Source of the DNA: Emydura subglobosa
Lineage: Eukaryota > Chordata > Testudines > Chelidae
Length of the DNA stretch: 64,000 nt
Assembly (NCBI GenBank): GCA_007922225.1
Contig: ML680053.1
Span: 19,764,694 to 19,828,693, forward strand
Direction: 5' to 3'
Shown one piece after another: positions 36,061 to 47,989 of the stretch. The notes under the pieces are model-generated. The model worked only from the letters and a program-made list of their open reading frames with translations. It was not told where the DNA came from and ran no database searches. The position numbers and the translations under genes were made by a program. Numbering within the stretch: position 1 is the first letter of the stretch; the number at the start of each line of letters is the position of its first letter.

Positions 36061-36498
36061 GGCCTGGTCTACACTAGAGAATTTTGTCGACAAAAGTCAG
36101 CTTTCGTTGACAAAACAGTGCTGGCGTATACACTGCAATCACCCTCCTGCCAACAAAACTGCCCTATTTTTTCAACAAAATAAAGCCACTTTGACAAGAG
36201 GTTTAGGGCTTTTTGTTGGCAGAGCTAGGGCAACACAGTGTCAGTGAATACACTGTGTCCCCTTACATCAGAAGAGGGGCTGTCATTTTTGGGACCGGGG
36301 AGGGGAGAAGTCCCCGCGTAGCTGCACCAGCTCCTGGCTAGGACCAGGGTGGTGGGGGGCAGCCCACAGGGAGCTGAGAGGACACACCCCATCGACCCAA
36401 GGAGAGTAGTGTTGGACATCAGCCACCGCTGTAATTATAGCAGTGGCTGAAAGTCGACGTATCTTATGTCGACAAATTCTTCTAGTGTAGACAAAGCC
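36061..36498. mobile_element. Harbinger-type MITE, 438 bp, complete
   Basis: The termini are inverted repeats of about 30 bp: left GGCCTGGTCTACACTAGA, right (read inward) GGCTTTGTCTACACTAGA, followed on both sides by an AATTTGTCGACA-like block. The element is flanked by the trinucleotide TCA (36058-36060 and 36499-36501). Terminal sequence and 3-bp duplication fit PIF/Harbinger non-autonomous elements. There is no coding content. Confidence 0.82.
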
Positions 36499-36501
36499 TC
36501 A

Positions 36502-37870
36502 GACAATAATTTCTTTGAAAAAAAAGTGTCTCTTTATTAAATACTAATTCTAATAAATTGGATTTTGAAATTGGATTTTCAAAAATCAACACAATGTAAC
36601 ATGAAATAAGCCACCTTAAAACAATACAAAACACTATAAACTATATACAACATACTAGTACATATAACATAACAACTCTAAAATTGCAATATAATACTCA
36701 CAACACAATGCAACATTGCCTTAGCACATATTACATTGCTATGAATACTTAATTGCAGCACAGCATAATAAACATAGCATTGCAACATATAACAAAGAAA
36801 TCCTGCATACATATGTATAAAGCCTTAATACAATTAGAATATCAAACTTATTACAATATAACATACAATTTCCTTATACATATGTATACAGTAACATTAC
36901 AATAACACACTTAATACTACTACAAACTAACATCAGGCAGTCGTAGAATGGGTGGGGTAGGAGATCACTAAGGCATAAGCATCCAGCTTTATTTACAATC
37001 ATACGCATACATTCCTTATTTTAAGGAAAAATCTTACTTCTTTCCTTAATTAAATCCCTCTGCTTCATCTTATGGTCCTTCTGATCTGTCAAGCTGATAT
37101 GTTCCATTGTCGCCACTGCTGCTGCTGTTCTTCTGCTCTCTTGCTGCGAAGGTCTCCTCCTCTGATCATGATCGCCCAGACTCAAGCCTGCCAGTTCTCT
37201 ACCTTATATATGATTTTTCTGACCTGTTCTGACCCATTTTGATTGGTTGCTTTCTTAATATCAATTCATAGCATCTTCCCCACCCAGGGTGATATCATTT
37301 TCAATCAATCAGCTGTCAGATATGCGAATTAGCTCTACTTGTTTACTTCAAACTTGGACCTACTTCAGCTTCTCCTTCCTACCCACTGAACCCTCCCAGC
37401 AGGTATTTTATTTCACCCCAGTCTGCTTTTCTGCTATCGGTCAGTTTCTTAACACCTCCATTTTGTTTCTCTCTTTTTCTCAGCATGACATCATCGGACA
37501 TCATTTTAGATATCTAGCTAAACTTGCTCTAAACTATATAATTTACTACTTATCAAAAGCCTTAAACTTAAAACTAACTATATTTCTCTTTGTGCCTAAT
37601 CATTCTAAGTTTGTTGCCATCTTTGTTATTTAAATCAGAACAGATAAAATCCATGATGTTTTCTCCCCCTCTCTGCCTGCTTTTCAGCTGTGTGGCTAAA
37701 TGCTGTCTCTCCTGCTGATCTCCTTCCAATGGGAGCTTCTTGTCTCAAGCTCATTGGTGTTAGTGCTACAGCAACAGTCACTTCTCACACAAGCTCTCCT
37801 GCTTGTCAACTCTTTCTCCAATAACAGTATTAAATACTACATGTGGACGGAGCAAGGTAATTCCATTGTG
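36502..37870 (-). mobile_element. LTR-like segment with its own promoter, antisense to ARHGAP42
   Basis: The minus strand shows a textbook pol II layout: CCAAT (37242-37246), then TATATAAGG about 32 bases downstream (37202-37210), then AATAAA at 36988-36993 and a second AATAAA at 36533-36538 near the far edge. The order U3-TATA-AATAAA resembles a retroviral or retrotransposon LTR. The termini were not resolved, and no paired LTR or internal region was found here, so boundaries are approximate. A host antisense promoter is the alternative. Confidence 0.5.
37205..37246 (-). promoter_or_regulatory. CCAAT and TATA boxes (minus strand)
   Basis: An AACCAATC core and a TATATAAGG core sit at natural promoter spacing; transcription would start near 37175 and run leftwards toward the ARHGAP42 3' end. 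Confidence 0.5.
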
Positions 37871-37884
37871 CTGACGATTTAGAT

Positions 37885-38225
37885 ATTTCGAAATTTGGTT
37901 TTGTTCCGATTCAGAATGAAAACCCAAAATTTTGACGTTTTCTGCAAAATGGCCTGGCACCCCGGCTTCCTGGCACGCTGCCTGGTGGCCTGTCCTGGAG
38001 CCACAGACCCTGGAAGCCCAGAGGTCCCCAACTCTGAGGCAGCACACCTGGTGGGCTGTCCTGGAGCAGCAGCCTTTGGAAGCCCCAGCTTCACAGCAGC
38101 TCACTAGGCAGGGTTCCCTCAAACCTTTGTTGAAAGGAAACGGTCTCCATGAAACATTTTGATTTTGACACATTGGCATATTCCAACAAAACATTTTTCT
38201 CAGCATTTTTCTGACTGGCTCTATT
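37885..38225. repeat. Interspersed repeat, family shared with 54090-54540
   Basis: It shares a Pro/Cys-rich GC block (such as CACAGCAGCTCACTAGGCA) flanked by 'GAAACATTTTGATTTTGACA'-like AT-rich sides with the copy near 54090-54540, and ends with a TTTTTCTGACTGGCTCTA tail like the one at 20207-20222. The family is not named here. Confidence 0.45.
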
Positions 38226-41200
38226 AAATATATTAACCCTTTATTTACCAAAAATAGTGGATGCTGCTTTCTAATGGGTTAAATAGGAGCTTTTCCCAGG
38301 GCTGAAAACTTGGCCAAGCTACTAAACACTTCCAAATTTTCTGGCACTTTCCCTGCCGGTGTAGTAGGCTATCTGTAGCCACTGTACGCAATTTTTCAAA
38401 AGTAGCATATCTCTGTCAGCTTCTGAACCTGTCTCCTGGACAGCGCAGTGGGAGTTGAATAGAACAAGTCTTTTCTTCAAAGTAATTCTATTGTTGAAGT
38501 TCAGGCTGGTGGCAAGAGCCATCTCTGCACTAATGAAAGCACCAAATGGAGCTCAGCAGGGGGGACTTTTAGAGTCCTTTGCATGACACAGAGGGAGGTT
38601 CCCTGTCAGCTTCATGCAGGCTAGTAGGGGGCAGGTTGAAACCAGGCACTGGATGACAGACCATGGTCTCCATAACTACAGCAATTCAGTGGCTCGCAAT
38701 AATTTGGACTGTTCATTCTCCTTCACTATGAAGTTTCATTCTCTTTCAGTTCACTATAAGTAGGTGACATCTCATGTCATGACGCGCATTTCCCCAGTAG
38801 GTGGTTGTGAAGGATAATTCCAATGCTGCTCCTTTTGGACAGTGGAGGCAAATACCCTGCTTGTGTCTGTGTTCAGCTGTTCTGCAGAGAACAACACTGG
38901 AAAAAAGTAAGGAGGAGACTCCTCAGCACGTCAAAACTTGCAGACCTTAAATCAGGCAAAACACAGGTTGACTTCAATGGGCTCTTCCCCTGAGTCAGAA
39001 CTCTGAGATTTCTTTGTGTAATCGACCTCTGAAATTACAACTTCTCATCCCATGCAGCATAACATACTGTTGGCTGCCTGCGTTTTGTCTGTGGTGGGGT
39101 AACAAGGGGTTTGCCCCTCCTCAGCATCCCAGGGAGAGGTACTGTGTGTGCTGCTGGTGGTAGTGAATGGAGAGGGGGGCAGGGCCCTGCTCAGGTGACT
39201 AGAACAACCAGAACAGTGACCCTAGTGTGGAGGAGTTCCCAGACACACACTGTCTGGCTTCTGCACAGGGATGCAATGAGCTGGGACAAAATGCTTATTT
39301 GAGCTATCTTTCCCCAACCTGATTTCCCCATCAGGGGCAATCGCAACCTGGCCCTTTTTGTGCATCTCCTCTTTAATCCCATGGAGCTGAATGATTCTTT
39401 GGAGTGAGTTGTCAGTCATGGAACATTGAGCAGTAGAGAGGAAAATCAGTATTTTTTCCTTAAGCCTATGTGCTGTGTGAGCCTTCTCCTTCTCTTGCTC
39501 AGTAGCGTATGGTGAATAGATATGGGGTATCTATCTAGGAATCTCTGAATCAGCCACTCTGCAGCCTGCATATAATTTTAAAGGGACGTGGCCACCTTTA
39601 AATGTACAGTTCCATCTGAAAATGTTATACCTGTGGTTTGCTATGAGTAACTGAAAGAGATTAAAGATATTTGTTTGGTTTTTTATTCCTCTCTCTCTTA
39701 CATGGTGCATTAAGTGAGCCCTTTCTGTGCGATCAGTTTCTCTGTTGTGTTGATGGTGCACACCCAGCCCCACATTTTGCAAGAAGGTGTTCACCAGTAG
39801 CAACAGCAGGAAAACTGGAACTGAAGAGACAGGAAGCAATGTGAGACAGGAATGGAGGAAAGAGTTGGACCTGAGCTTGTTTGGTGATGATGCTCCCACT
39901 CTTTCCCAAAAGACTCTTCTAACCATAAAAAGAGGACCAGACATCTCAAGGTGTTTTTGGGCTTGGGCTTAAAAATTATTTGTTTGTTTGTTTTAAAAGA
40001 CAGTATTTGAAGGCTGTCTTGTCAGAAAATTAATCGATTAAAAAATGTGGTTGACAGTGTCCCTGTGCTATTGTTTAAGGGCAGCCCTGGATTCACCCTT
40101 CAAGCTCAAGCAGGTTGTGTGGTTCATCTTCTGTAATACCCTTCCAGAAAAGGTGTAGCAATCTTGTCAAGGCGACCACTGTTTGCAAAGGTATCTGCAT
40201 AAGGTTCACATTGTGTAGCCTATTCTGACTGTCATGTGAAAGGCATGTGTCCATATATACAGTTTATATAGTTAACTGTGTATTTTTCTTTGTTAAATCA
40301 TTTGGTACTTATTGCAATCTAACATACTGACTCAAATTAATGAGTTGAAAGATTGTTATAGTGTATGATAAATATATAAAGTACGTTAGTATTTTATATC
40401 CAAGCTTTTTTATTAATGCTGATCAGAATGAAAAATGATTTTTCAGTGTCATTTCTACAAAATCAGTATTAAAATGTTCTTGCCACATTTTGGAGTTCTG
40501 AATACTATGTGAGATGGCTTTTAAATTAAACTATAGTTATCTGTCCTGAGAAATTTATCCTTTCTCCCAGGTGCTGTTTATGATAATGTAACTAACCTAC
40601 AAGTGCATTGTTGAATTATTTCTGCAGAAAATGATGCACAGAATTACTCACCAGAACTAATTCCTGACAGTAATAAGTAACGTACCATTTCTTTTGTACA
40701 TTTCCCCTTGATACTCTCTATTCTTTGTCTGTAATTGGAATCATTTTATATTTTCCTTTAGGAAAGGAATCCTAGCAGGCGGTGAGAGTTCCCAATTTAA
40801 GCAGGACAGAACAGGGTAATTATAAGGGCAAAAAAAAGCATTGTAACACAGAAATACTTTTTATACTTGTGCACTGGGCCCTGTTTTATTTTCTACTTAC
40901 TAATATTTCATTAGAATAAATTGTGAACTCAAAAAAGCACATTGGTCTGAAAGTTTCTTGTGTTAGAGCAGCAATTCATGCACTTTTTGGGTAAAGGACA
41001 AGAAGACGACTCTCCTAATCAAGGACCATATCATACAATCATAAGACAAATCCCCCAGCTTGTGTAAACTGTCATAGTTCCAGTGACATCAAAGATTACA
41101 TTGGCTGAGGATCTGCTCCTAAATATTTAAAGGGAAGTGCCCATTTGAAATCAATAGGTGTTCTGCCTAAAAATGGAAGGTGTGATGTGGCCCAATATTA

Positions 41201-41460
41201 TCTTTAGAGTTTCCATTATTTGTTTTCTCTAATAGAGGGTCTCCCATAAATCACCCCACCCACTAGAGATCAAACACAGCACACTGTCATTTTCCTTCAG
41301 CTCACACAGCCCTGGTGATTGCTGCTGTAGTGCCCTTCTAGACATTGCTCATGCAAAATTGAGACTGTTGACCAAGCTATTAACCAGAATAATAATTGGT
41401 ATCCAAGTAGCTGCTGCTGTGCCTTTGCCTTCCAGCCATTGGTGATAACAACATAGTATT
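38226..41460. other. Non-coding, possibly distal ARHGAP42 3' UTR
   Basis: No gene or repeat is assigned with confidence. From about 39960 on, the sequence looks unique and AT-rich, like a vertebrate 3' UTR leading to the AATAAA at 42020. Confidence 0.35.
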
Positions 41461-41471
41461 CGTTGTCCTGC

Positions 41472-41783
41472 ATGTGGCAGCATTTCATAGGTTATTTGTC
41501 TGTCTTTTTTGTTATAAATGGTGCTTTCCTCCTTGGATACTTTATTTATCCTTCTGCATCTGAGCTTCTTGCAAAAGTTGTACTGGGAATCAGCATTAAT
41601 CTTCTGACACTGGTGGTCAGGAGTTCAGAATGCTCCCAACACTCTGAGAGTTTGGATTACAGCAAATATAAGAGTGGTTTGGCAGGTCATACACTTGTGA
41701 TTTCAATTCTGAATCATATTTATGATGATTATTGTGGAGGTACTAGAGTTTATAGAATTCTTAGATATTATAGTGTATTTTAA
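41472..41783 (+). CDS. Candidate small membrane protein ORF (TMEM133-like by position)
   Basis: An ATG-started ORF of 103 codons begins MWQHFIGYLSVFFVINGAF. It has two adjacent hydrophobic stretches (residues about 6-25 and 31-50) separated by PSASELLAK, then a polar tail ending YYSVF. It lies 7.1 kb after the ARHGAP42 stop, same strand, and 237 bases before a strong AATAAA. In human, a small membrane-protein gene, TMEM133, overlaps the distal end of ARHGAP42 (from memory). I do not remember its sequence, so the link rests on position and character only. A chance ORF in a 3' UTR is quite possible. Confidence 0.3.
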   Translation: MWQHFIGYLSVFFVINGAFLLGYFIYPSASELLAKVVLGISINLLTLVVRSSECSQHSESLDYSKYKSGLAGHTLVISILNHIYDDYCGGTRVYRILRYYSVF

Positions 41784-42019
41784 TACCAGGAATTTATATG
41801 CAATCAATAACACAAGAAAGTAAAATATATTTTAAAAGTTACTACTAGTAAATTATCATATTGAACTTTTTGTTTATTTTGTAGTGTGGTTCCAGTAATT
41901 ATCTGCACTCTGTACATATATATGTGTAAATAACTGGCATGTTATTCAGAAACTGACTTGCTACAGTACCTGTGCTGTACTTTCCACTGTATTTCATGAA
42001 TTTAAGAAATATTTTTTAA

Positions 42020-42025
42020 AAATAA
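42020..42025 (+). terminator. Distal polyadenylation signal AATAAA
   Basis: AATAAA follows 'TTTAAGAAATATTTTTTAAA' and is followed by a U-rich stretch (ACATTTTTTCTTTATTATTTTT), a good poly(A)-site context. It is a candidate end for a long-3'UTR ARHGAP42 transcript. Confidence 0.5.
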
Positions 42026-43492
42026 AAAGACTGTCTACACATTTTTTCTTTATTATTTTTACATTTGGATTCCTCTTTTCAGCCCATTATTTTATTCCAT
42101 TTATTATTCCTGTTCAACTTATTTATTTTTAAATAATGGAATTGGAGTGCTATTTTGTTATTCTTGCCTAGAAACCACAATGACTGAATGCTGCATGAAT
42201 ATTATTTATGAAGCCATCTGATATAGATGGTGAGTTACAAACATGTTCATACTATTAAGCAATGGACATCTTTCAAAATTCTAAATTCATAGTTCAGCAA
42301 ATACCTTCTTTATCATAGAATCTTTTATCTGGGAAATCTGTAAGATGTGACTGACATGAACATGAGAAAATGGCACTTCACATAACAGAGAACCACATCA
42401 TTGGCACATAACAAATAATAATGTCAATGAAATCTTAGTGCCTTTCAGAATTAATAAGTAGGTAGGTGTAGCTGAAAGTTTGGTGATATGGTACCAGCTG
42501 CAATTCCTGTAGATGAGACCGGTTCTGTAACAACTTTGGGGCTCACATGCCTCAAAATTTCCAAAAGGATATTTGGCCTTGATGCTATCATCTTTGCATA
42601 TGTGCAGCTCCCACTAAGGTCTGTGGGAATTTGGAGTGTGACTTGATGATAGGATTAGCCCCTAAATTAACACCCTTTCCCTTGTCTGCTCAATAATGGA
42701 GAAGTAATAGCAGGGGAGAGTGAATGTAGGTGGAAGTTATTCCTGTTTTATACCAGTGTGACTGAGAGGAGACTTGGGCTCCAATGTTTTACTTCTGTGA
42801 AAAGACGCTTCTTTGGTAAAGTACCAAGGGAGGTGTTTAAAATGAAGACGAGTGAAGTTGCTTCTACCAAGCCCCTCTTGAAATTCCAGCAGTGAAGGAT
42901 TCTCCCACAATGAAAAATGGGAAGTAAATTAAAAAAGCGATTGAAGCACATCACAAATGTGTGTTGCTAGGAGATTCTCCAAATACCTTCATCAGGGCTG
43001 TTGGTGTGCTCATGAGGGATATTTTCTAGACACTATTACCACAGCGCAGAAGCTGGTGGTTATAGCGGATGAAATAATGTATGAGTCAACAATGTGACTA
43101 GGATTTCACAGAAAGGTAGTATCCGATGTAAAATCAGTGTGGAAGGTAAACTGAGGTTCAGGACACTGGTTCCGTCTCATTTTAAAGAGTTCAGAGGAAA
43201 GCAACAAAAATAGTGCAAAGTTTAGATAAGATCTGACAATTGGATATGGTCAATCTAGAGTACATATCCTTGAGATGTTACAAAATTGCATGAAGAAATG
43301 ATAAAATTATTCTCAGCTGTAGAAGACAAAGATGTAATGTAGCTCAAAGCTCTGTGGGGGAAATAGGTTAAGAAGAGATGAACAATAGAACAAGAATATG
43401 TTGGCAAAAAGAAGTCATTTGCGATAGATTAGATGCCTATCTATGAAGGCTGATTTGCAGTAAGAGCAATCCTGAAAGAGGATAAACTATTA
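42026..43492. other. Flank with a possible degenerate CR1/L3 piece
   Basis: About 43165-43420 (plus) has faint CR1-clade C-terminal features ([13 protein letters not shown], then an 'AGAAGACAAAGATG' block), too weak to annotate as an element. The rest is unrecognised. Confidence 0.3.
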
Positions 43493-43721
43493 GGGTAAGT
43501 CTACACTGCAGTTAGACACCAGTGACTGCCCCGTGCCAGCTGAATCAGGCTTACAGCACTGATTTATTGAAGTGTAGATATTCAGACTCGAGCTGCAGGG
43601 TCCTAGAGCCGGGGCTTCAGCCTGATCCCTGAAGTCTACACTGCCATTAAACAGGCCCACAAGCCTGAGTCAGCTGGTGCAATCCAACTGCAGATTTTTT
43701 AATTGCAGTGTAGATGTATCT
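43493..43721. mobile_element. Harbinger-type MITE, 229 bp, complete
   Basis: The left end GGGTAAGTCTACACTGCA and the right end read inward (AGATACATCTACACTGCA) form imperfect inverted repeats of about 24 bp. TTA flanks both sides (43490-43492 and 43722-43724), the TWA target duplication expected of PIF/Harbinger. Its left end also resembles the start of the transposase relic at 11789. Confidence 0.82.
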
Positions 43722-44324
43722 TTACAGCCCCTTTCCAACCTAAACAGATTTTTACACATCCCTTTAGTCCTTTCACATACTGTGGACCCAGCATACAATA
43801 AAGGCAGAGCCTATATCTCTTTTCTGCATGTCAAACTAAACAAAGGAGTAAGTCACAAAGTAAAATAAATAAACGCCCATTGCAGTAAAAATATAGGAAA
43901 CAGCAGGGCACATTTTGCATGAATCTTCAGTCTTTGTTTACTTATAAAGCCACAAAGTACCTGTCTTATACTGTAATAATTTAATTGAAAACACAATCAG
44001 TTGAAGTTTTATTTTACTAAACTTATTCCTTTACAAGGAGTTAGTCTGTCTTGTTTGCTCCAGGGCAATGGTACTGGGGCTTTTTGCTTTTAGCACCTTT
44101 TTGTTTGACAGGATTAAAACACAGAAGAGATTGGTTGGCTGACCATATATATTTATATTAGCATCTGAAAAACACTTTAATAAATCAGAGCACTTGTCTG
44201 AGAAATCAAATCAAATGCACTGGTTGCATAAGGATGATGTACGTTTGGCAGGCTTCTACTCTGCTGCAAAATAGCCATGAATTTCTTTTGCGGTTGGTGG
44301 AGGCACATCCCATTTTCAGTTCAT

Positions 44325-45059
44325 CGACCTAGTAACTTTTAGTCTCTGCAAGTCCGTATCAGGAAATGAACCAAAGGAAACGCAGTACCTCTGCCAGTTA
44401 TGTGGCTGACTTAGACAAATCAAAACCAAGTGCTTTAACTTTAAACCTTTACTTTATTAGCCTCCAGCAATTCCCACTGGAATGCCTTTGCCAAATTCTC
44501 CACTTATAAGTCTTAAGCACATCCACCTACAATAGGCATTAGAGCACCCCAAAACTTGATAGTTATCCCACAAGTCTGAGGCAGCCTTTGGGTGAATCAG
44601 TCAGAGATTTCTGGATGGCCAGGCCTTCCATCTATGCTTGTAGATCCTTTCAAATGTGTCCATGAAGCGATCCACTGACCCAAACTCACAATTCCCCTTT
44701 TAAAGCCCAAAAGTTACAATAACATGTCAGTCAAAAGTATTGAATAGCTGATCAAATGGAAATAATTGTCAGGCAAAGTTTGAGGCATGTCAAAACAGGA
44801 TGTGGTTATGTGGTGTCAAGTAGTTAGGTGTGAACATAGTCCAACAGCATGCTTTTCACCCCTGCACATAAAAGGACATCGAAAGTCAGGTTCAAAAGGG
44901 CACAGAGAGTCATGGTCACCCCTCCTTCCTTCCTTCCGGCTCTGCCTGGGCTGAACTCGGTCACACAAAAGAAAATATACTAAATGCCTCTTTCTAGCAA
45001 TATGCAAAATAACTGATCGTTCATCTTGATAGTTGGCAGGACTAAAATGTCCCCCTTCA
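44325..45059 (-). repeat. 3' LTR of the endogenous retrovirus
   Basis: About 735 bases align by eye with 52295-54067 once the inner insertion is removed: for example CTTATAAGTCTTAAGCACAT, GAATCAGTCAGAGATTTCTG and CATCGAAAGTCAGGTTCAAA occur in both. On the minus strand it begins TGAAGGGGG. The left boundary is approximate because the two copies diverge after the GTTACT block. Confidence 0.78.
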
Positions 45060-46130
45060 GTCCACTACTCAAAGGCCACCATCTGTGTATAGAAGCAGTT
45101 CTTCACAGAACTGCAGTAATCCTCATAAAGAGTTCTGGTTGCACCAGAGCTGTGATCCAACGAATCCTCAAGGCTCTCAGGTGCGACTGAGCAAATGATC
45201 TTCTTGGTGGAAACGTCACAAACTCAGCAAACCAGATTGTCAGGGTGATGAGGCTAGGATGGCAATTTTTGCATATTCTCTTATGAACTCTTATGAACCG
45301 GGGAACTAGAAAGAGAGCTGGAGTTCTTGAATTTTACATCAGGTCCAGCATGTCATGATGCTAAAGAAGAAAACCACCACCATTTGGAAATTAAAATCAT
45401 CACAAAAGGCTGCAGGGCCAAATTTAGGACCCCAGTTCTGGCAGGGCCCCATTCCAATAATACGTCCCACCACTAGTGTTCTAGATCCTTGCACTCTGCA
45501 AGCTCATTTACACTTTTTTATCTAAAACCGTGCATGTAGATTGAGTGTGTGTAGAGACTTCACTTGGAGTGACAGAGCTGATGGACAAGTTTAATGATTA
45601 CAGCAGGATTTTAAGTGAATCCAAGTCAGATTAACATAAATCAAGGAGTTAGTCACAATTAATCAAATAAAAGATAACTCGCCTCCTAAACTAAGGTTAA
45701 TATTTCAGTCTCTTTCAATCTCTGGCATTAGCTTACCACACAGACTGGGTGCAATGCATCTTTGCAACCAGGCTCCCCCTCTTCCTGTGGGTAGGTGCCA
45801 GTCTTTGATATTATTTGGGAGATAGATTCCAGGGGAGAGCCACAAGATGATGCCTCGGTCTTTTTAGCAAGTTTCCTCAATCACCCTGTGGTCAGGTGAT
45901 CATCCATGTCCGGCAATGGACGTGATTTTTCCCTCTTGAGCCAAAGTGCTCTCAAAGGTGCTTAGATCGGTCCATTTTTTTCTGTATGCATGCCTCTGCT
46001 GGTTGTGGAAACACAGCTTTGTGCTTGTCTGTATCTATTCAAGCCATGCGACACACACACACACGATTGGGGATATGATCTAGCAGGGTTTCATATCTGT
46101 ACACGTGTATGACATTGCAGGGGAGATAGA

Positions 46131-46216
46131 ATCATAGAATATTAGAGTTGGAAGGGACCTCACGAGGTCATCTAGTCCAACCCCCTGCTCAAAGCAGGAC
46201 TAACCTCAGCTAGCAC
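46131..46216 (-). mobile_element. CR1 3' tip only
   Basis: Only the terminal 86 bases of a CR1 are present: ATAGAATCATAGAATATTAG, then the TTGGAAGGGACCTC block and GCTCAAAGCAGGACTAACC. It is an extreme 5' truncation. Confidence 0.88.
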
Positions 46217-46852
46217 AACAATAATGTTCAGTATGCCATGCACATTCCAACAACACCATACATGGCATACTTTGCATCAGACCATACACAGTTACACTAT
46301 AAGGGTGAACATGACTGATACACAAATCACACCATAAGGGTGTACACAGGGTACAAGTTCATTCCAAGGAGTACAGGACTTACAGCAGAATACAAGGTAC
46401 ATTTAACTTTTAACGCACTATAGTTAAGCTCAGGCATTTGAAAATTAATATCACAACCTTGAATAGTAACAACATGACAAAAGCATTTGTTTTCCTGGGA
46501 AGGTCATGTTCGATCTGATGTACCTGGCTGATAAGGAACATAGGGCACCAGCTTCTGAGGCATATACAATTGTCACTTAAATAGACACAATCAAATTAAT
46601 TTGCAGCAGGGTTAATTGTATAATGACACGCCCCCTTTGGTGGTTTCTAAACACACAGCTTGGGGCTGGAGGGCGTTTTTATTGCATTCATACCCTATTC
46701 CTGGCTTTTCTAAACTGGCTCCCAAAGCCACCAGTTTTCATTTCTGCTTACCTTTTACCACCCACACACTATGAGCTGTAGATTTTTTTTATGGTCTAAC
46801 AATAGGGCCTAAAGGCATAATGGGGCAACCCCCTTTACGTCTGCTTCTGACA

Positions 46853-47380
46853 TTAGCAGTACAAAGGCCGTGATTCCTTTGAGTCCCTGTTACAGGTGAC
46901 ATTCACCATTCTCCACCAGGCCTGTAAGTCTCTCTCTGGGTGGCATTTTTTCCAAATGCTATTGCTGAGCTCCAGCGGGAGTATACCACTCATTCCATTG
47001 CAGAATATATCCTTTCCCACATCAGTCTCCATCCCTGCATTTGCATACATGTCAGAGCTAAAGAAACATTGGCTTGCAGGGCACCTACAACCCCAAGACC
47101 CGGAAGTGGTCTTTTTCCCATTGCTGTAGGAGTTGTGCCCCACGCCAGCTTGTAGGGAATGTAATTAGTCTAATGCTGCTGTAGTAGGTGTCACTAAACC
47201 CTTGATGTGTTTGCCCAGAGCATTTACCGTGTTTCCTATTATTTCATCTCTGATGCTGTTAAGGGCTGCTCCTCCACCGCCCAACCCTCCAAAAGCTCCC
47301 CATACAGCCATGTTGTACATTTCTTGAGAACCCAGATAACCTCCTGTTCCCCTCTTGGTGTCATTATCTGTCCTGTCCAA
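46853..47380 (-). pseudogene. Possible retroviral env remnant
   Basis: Two adjoining minus-strand ORFs (47165-47380 and 46853-47143) lie in the env position between RT and the 3' LTR. The first has a basic TKR followed by a Gly/Ala-rich hydrophobic stretch (MAVWGAFGGLGGGGAAL), reminiscent of a cleavage site and fusion peptide. The second is Cys-rich with an N-glycosylation-type NVT near its end. No family-defining motif is certain. Stops separate the pieces. Confidence 0.35.
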
Positions 47381-47640
47381 AATTTTCTGCAGATTATTTT
47401 AACCCAAAGTGAATTGGTCTTTTCCCTGGTGCTGTCCGCTTAGGTATAGCAGTCCCTAAATGAACACAAGGGGGTTTACTGATGGGAAAAGAACTAACAT
47501 TTAAACTTGCAATTGTCACCCATTTACAGTCCCATAGTCCCTTTATTGCAGTGTCCAAACAGGGGTTGTAGATGGGAGGTCACATTTGTCCCATTGACAT
47601 TTAAACACTTTCATGAGGCACTGGCAGCATTGCTCCAGAC

Positions 47641-47658
47641 TTTTTTTTTTTTTTTTTT
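47641..47658. repeat. T18 homopolymer
   Basis: Eighteen consecutive T inside the endogenous retrovirus; an A-run in element orientation. Confidence 0.9.
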
Positions 47659-47989
47659 GGTCCCCAGGGTTAACATCAATTGTCACTGCATCATTAGCTT
47701 TGCATGCCATTCATCATTATCATTCACACATCCCCATGCTTCAAGCACAACAGGTTCCGAATTTATATCACCAGAGGAGCAGGAGCAGGACACCCATGCC
47801 AGCAAAAGAAGCACACAGGAGTGCATCATCTCCAAGGACTTCCAGCAGTTACATGTTTAATAATGTAAAACACAGGGCAAAACAAACCTTTCTCCTCTTT
47901 ATATAGAAGGAGGCATTAACTTTTACTCAGTCCTATTTAGCTTTAAGTTCCTCTTTTTCTCCTTCCCCCTTTTTGTAATTGCCAGCTGC

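Noticed and set aside
46051..46064. Short (AC)n as a notable microsatellite
   Set aside because: Only seven units, of no structural interest.
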